Assembly: GCA_029946075.1 (NCBI GenBank)
Contig: JAQSDT010000039.1
Span: forward strand, 1-8,546
From: a bacterium
Lineage (GTDB): Bacteria > Pseudomonadota > Alphaproteobacteria > Rhizobiales > Xanthobacteraceae
Direction of reading: 5' to 3'
Length of the DNA: 8,546 nt
The translations under genes and the position numbers were made by a program. Under the pieces are notes generated by a model. The model had not been told where the DNA came from, ran no database searches, and saw nothing but the letters and a program-made list of their open reading frames with translations. Shown here piece by piece: positions 6,249-8,546 of this stretch (positions are counted from its first letter, which is position 1; every line of letters begins with the position of its first letter).

Positions 6249-6254
6249 AGGAGG
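6249..6254 (+). promoter_or_regulatory. Perfect Shine-Dalgarno fixing a TTG start
   Basis: AGGAGG lies six bases before the TTG at 6261. It sits at the end of an A/C-rich 43-bp spacer with no visible structure. This is the strongest ribosome-binding site in the window and decides the start of the DUF899 gene, which has no ATG nearby in frame. Confidence 0.85.
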
Positions 6255-6260
6255 TTAGTC

Positions 6261-7001
6261 TTGCAGATCCACACCGCATCGGCGCAGGAATGGGAAGCCG
6301 CGCGCCAGAACTTGCTCGTCAAGGAAAAGGAACTGACCCGCGCCCGCGATGCGCTTGCCGCCGAGCGCCGACGGATGCCGTGGCTGCCGGTCGAGAAGAG
6401 CTACAGCTTCGACACGCCGAACGGCAAGGCTGGCCTCGCCGACCTCTTCGACGGTCGTCGCCAGTTGATCGTCTACCGCGCGTTCTTCGAGCCGGGCGTG
6501 CACGGCTGGCCCGAACAGGCCTGCCGCGGCTGCTCGATGGTGGCCGATCAGGTCGCGCACGTCGCGCATCTGAACGCGCGCGACACCACGCTGGTATTCG
6601 CCTCGCGCGCGCCGCAAAGCGACATCGCGCGGCTGAAGGCGCGGATGGAATGGGACTTTCCCTGGGTGACCGTGACCGACAGCTTCGATGCTGATTTCGA
6701 CGTCGACGAATGGCACGGCACCAACGTGTTCATCCGCGACGGCGGCAAGATCTACCGCACCTATTTCGTCAAGAGCCGCGGCGACGAACAGATGGGCGGC
6801 ACCTGGAATTACCTCGATATCACGCCGCTCGGACGCCAGGAGGTATGGGAGGATTCGCCCGAAGGCTATCCGCAGACGCCGACCTATAAATGGTGGAACT
6901 GGCACGACAGCTACGTTGCGGGCGCAGCCCCCGACAAGCGCTGGGTCGAGATATCGGACGCCGGCGAGGCCGCGTTCAGGAAAGAGAGCGCGCAGTCGTG
7001 A
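6261..7001 (+). CDS. DUF899-family thioredoxin-fold protein
   Basis: 246 residues, starting at TTG after a perfect AGGAGG. The N-terminal helix is EWEAARQNLLVKEKELTRARDALAAERRRMPW, followed by KSYSFDTPNGKAGLADLFDGRRQLIVYR, a peroxiredoxin/thioredoxin-like opening. C88-R-G-C91 in QACRGCSMVADQ is a CxxC motif placed where thioredoxin-fold proteins carry redox cysteines. Later parts are WHGTNVFIRDGGKIYRTYFV, the GTWNYLDITPLGRQEVWEDSPEG segment and the Trp-rich YKWWNWHDSY (about 212-221). The family has no assigned reaction; a thiol-disulfide or peroxide function is a reasonable guess from the fold. It lies between the SRPBCC gene and a 75-residue gene that overlaps its stop by GTGA. Confidence 0.9.
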   Translation: MQIHTASAQEWEAARQNLLVKEKELTRARDALAAERRRMPWLPVEKSYSFDTPNGKAGLADLFDGRRQLIVYRAFFEPGVHGWPEQACRGCSMVADQVAHVAHLNARDTTLVFASRAPQSDIARLKARMEWDFPWVTVTDSFDADFDVDEWHGTNVFIRDGGKIYRTYFVKSRGDEQMGGTWNYLDITPLGRQEVWEDSPEGYPQTPTYKWWNWHDSYVAGAAPDKRWVEISDAGEAAFRKESAQS

Positions 7002-7225
7002 GCGATACCGGCGCCCGCGCCGCGATCCGGTCGGCGAAAGGGCTGCATCTGGCCGCCGCGCCGACCTTCGCGGCGATGGCGCTGCTGACGGCCATGATGG
7101 GCGACGCATCGCCGCTGTGCGGGGCTGCGTCGCCGCTCGGCGGAATGGCGCCGATGTATCTGTTGATGAGCGCCTTCCATCTGCCGCCCTGGATCGGACT
7201 GATCGCGGGCCGGAGAAGCGCATAG
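6998..7225 (+). CDS. Small hydrophobic protein, probably two membrane segments
   Basis: 75 residues from the GTG at 6998, whose GTGA overlaps the DUF899 stop. I do not assign it to a named family. It has a short polar N-terminus with basic residues (R7, R11, K14), a hydrophobic stretch at about 17-34 (HLAAAPTFAAMALLTAMM), a small Gly/Pro-rich loop with C41, a second hydrophobic stretch at about 48-70 (MAPMYLLMSAFHLPPWIGLIAG), and a basic end (RRSA). This suggests a two-pass inner-membrane protein. The stop-start overlap implies translational coupling to DUF899, so the two proteins probably act together; what they do is unknown. The frame is long relative to chance and keeps the codon style of its neighbours. 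Confidence 0.75.
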   Translation: MSDTGARAAIRSAKGLHLAAAPTFAAMALLTAMMGDASPLCGAASPLGGMAPMYLLMSAFHLPPWIGLIAGRRSA

Positions 7226-7315
7226 CTGGACTTCGTGCAGCGACTTGACGCCGCCGCCGCAAGCGACGATTGAGAAAGGAGACAAAAACTCACGCCAACG
7301 ACAAGAGGAAACCCG

Positions 7316-7660
7316 ATGGCACGCGTGCGCTGTATCACCGAAATGGGCATGGGCGTCGACGTTCACGGCCGCGACGGCACCAAGGCCGCCAAACGCGCCG
7401 TCTCCGACGCCATCCGCCATTCCAGCCTCGGTTTCTTCCGGATGCTCGGCAAGACCGCCAACGACATGTTCGTGGAAGTCACCGTTGCGGTGCCCGATCC
7501 CGGCACGGTCGATACCGCGGCCGTCGCCAGGGAATTGCCCTATGGCACGGTCAACGTGACGGCGGTGAAAGGCGGGCTGGAAGTGCCGGCCGAGAGCGGC
7601 AGCGATTCCATCATCATCGCCAACGCCGCGGTGATCGTCAGCTTCGACGACGGCAAGTGA
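7316..7660 (+). CDS. Lin0512-family protein (conserved, function unknown)
   Basis: 114 residues from the ATG at 7316, with AGAGGAA (7304-7310) five bases upstream. The sequence is typical of the Lin0512 family: MARVRCITEMGMGVDVHGRD, then KAAKRAVSDAIRHSSLGFFRM, MFVEVTVAVPDPGTVDTAAVARELPYGTVNV and GGLEVPAESGSDSIIIANAAVIV. It is a single small alpha/beta domain without signal peptide or membrane segment. No reaction is known to me for this family. The dehydratase start follows 7 bases after the stop, so the two are surely one transcript. The 90-bp gap upstream holds two purine-rich tracts (7275-7282 and 7304-7310) but no clear promoter or terminator, so it may also be read from the ArsR promoter. 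Confidence 0.88.
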   Translation: MARVRCITEMGMGVDVHGRDGTKAAKRAVSDAIRHSSLGFFRMLGKTANDMFVEVTVAVPDPGTVDTAAVARELPYGTVNVTAVKGGLEVPAESGSDSIIIANAAVIVSFDDGK

Positions 7661-7667
7661 GCACCCG

Positions 7668-8546
7668 ATGACCCAGGACAGCAGCACCTATTGGAAACGC
7701 GCGCGTGTCGAACTGCGTGCCGCCGGCTTCGATCCGGACCGCGCCTCCGCCACCAGCGCGGTGGTGACGATCGCCAGCGCCTACACCAATGCGCATCGTT
7801 GCAACAACCGCGTGCGCACCATCACCGATCTGCTCGTCGAATTGCTGGCCGAGCGCGGCGGGCAGGGGCTGATCGTCGGCGCGCCCGCAGTATCGGATGC
7901 GCTGACGCAGGGAACGCCCACGGCCGGCTACAGCCTCGCCTCGCGTGACACCGTCGCCGACTGCTTCGAAATCGGCCATTACGCCCATCACGGCGATGCC
8001 ATGATCGTGATCTCCGGCTGCGACAAGACCGGCGCCGCCGCATTGATGCCGCTGGCGCGAACCAATGCGTTCGGCCTCGTGCTCTATCCCGGCACCAGCA
8101 CGCCCGGCCGCGTCTCGTTCGGCGCGTGGGCAGCCAAAGGCAACAACATCACCATTCTCGATTACGCCGAGGCGCGGGCCGCCAACGAGTCCGGACGCCT
8201 GTCCGGCGAGGAATTGCTGGAAGTCGAGCGCAACGTGATGCCGGGCAGCGGCACCTGCGGTGCGATGTTCACGGCCAACACCATGAGCACGATCGCCGAG
8301 GCGATGGGCATGATGCTGCCGCGCGGCGCTTCGCATCCCGCCGACTATGATGCCGGCAGCGACATCCACGCCGACGTCCGCGCCCAGGCGCGCGCCTCGG
8401 TCGACGCGCTCTATCGGCTGATCGAAGCCGGCCTGCGGCCGCGCGACATCATGACCGAACGCGCCTTCGAGAACGCAATCGCCACGGTCTATGCCATGGG
8501 CGGTTCCACCAACATGTACCTGCACCTGCTCGCCATCGCGCGCGAG
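7668..8546 (+). CDS. IlvD/Edd-family Fe-S dehydratase, dihydroxy-acid-dehydratase-like (partial, runs off the right edge)
   Basis: 293 codons are present from the ATG at 7668; the frame is still open, about half of a typical 550-600-residue family member. The three cysteines expected to hold a [2Fe-2S] cluster are visible as C45 (NAHRCNNRVR), C118 (SGCDKTG) and C197 (GSGTCGAMFTANTM). D119 and K120 follow C118, K120 being the lysine that is carbamylated and helps bind Mg in this family. GGSTNMYLHLLAIARE at the edge is the next conserved block. Family enzymes dehydrate dihydroxy acids or sugar acids to 2-keto acids, as in branched-chain amino acid synthesis. Several blocks differ from the usual IlvD text (GCDKTGAAALM, LYPGTSTPG), so this is more likely a paralogue with another substrate than the housekeeping ilvD. 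The Shine-Dalgarno is weak, consistent with coupling to the Lin0512 gene. Confidence 0.88.
   Translation, partial: MTQDSSTYWKRARVELRAAGFDPDRASATSAVVTIASAYTNAHRCNNRVRTITDLLVELLAERGGQGLIVGAPAVSDALTQGTPTAGYSLASRDTVADCFEIGHYAHHGDAMIVISGCDKTGAAALMPLARTNAFGLVLYPGTSTPGRVSFGAWAAKGNNITILDYAEARAANESGRLSGEELLEVERNVMPGSGTCGAMFTANTMSTIAEAMGMMLPRGASHPADYDAGSDIHADVRAQARASVDALYRLIEAGLRPRDIMTERAFENAIATVYAMGGSTNMYLHLLAIARE

Noticed and set aside
5534..6322. 262-residue minus-strand open frame
   Set aside because: It lies antisense to the ArsR and SRPBCC genes, has no recognisable domain, and arises from the high GC at third positions.
7245..7273. Possible promoter before the Lin0512 gene (TTGACG at 7245-7250)
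   Set aside because: The hexamer 17 bp downstream, GATTGA, matches the -10 consensus poorly, and no operator or other support is visible; read-through from the ArsR promoter is at least as likely.
7638..8525. 295-residue minus-strand open frame
   Set aside because: It is a shadow of the dehydratase, whose motifs and cysteines are clear on the plus strand; the minus translation is low-complexity Gly/Ala/Arg/His.

Overview
The window is about 8.5 kb of GC-rich, densely packed bacterial DNA. Codon use, gene families and gene order fit an alphaproteobacterium of the Bradyrhizobium/Rhodopseudomonas group (Nitrobacteraceae). That placement is inferred from protein style; there is no rRNA or other marker here. 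No tRNA, rRNA, insertion sequence, phage gene, CRISPR array or attachment site was seen. Ten complete genes and two partial ones (one at each edge) account for almost all of the sequence.

Layout, left to right. (1) A MarR-type repressor with an added Cys/His cluster at its C-terminal end runs leftward off the window. It is divergent from a NylB/class C beta-lactamase-like serine hydrolase. A perfect 8-bp inverted repeat lies between them, inside the regulator's probable promoter. (2) A long interrupted hairpin separates the hydrolase from two leftward genes: a peptide-deformylase-like protein and, downstream of it, a PhnB/VOC-fold protein. The deformylase-like protein has lost two of the three family metal ligands and the motif 1 glutamine. 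(3) Divergent from the deformylase-like gene is a two-gene rightward unit, an MFS transporter overlapping a glutathione S-transferase-like gene by ATGA. (4) From about 5.2 kb to the right edge is a rightward run: an ArsR-family repressor, an SRPBCC (AHSA1-like) protein, a DUF899 thioredoxin-fold protein, a 75-residue membrane protein, a Lin0512-family protein and an IlvD/Edd-family Fe-S dehydratase cut by the edge.

How the genes may work together. The ArsR, SRPBCC, DUF899 and 75-residue genes are tightly spaced (2 nt gap, 43 nt gap with a perfect Shine-Dalgarno, then a GTGA overlap) and look like one autoregulated operon. Its promoter has two near-identical operator copies, one on the -35 and one over the start codon, and the regulator mRNA looks leaderless. 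The Lin0512 and dehydratase genes follow after 90 bp, are 7 nt apart, and may belong to the same transcript or be a separate pair.

The points most worth following are the dual-operator, leaderless ArsR promoter and its operon of uncharacterised proteins, the degenerate deformylase paralogue, the MarR protein with a possible metal or redox tail, and the Lin0512-dehydratase pairing. None of these is proved to be a new system by sequence alone.
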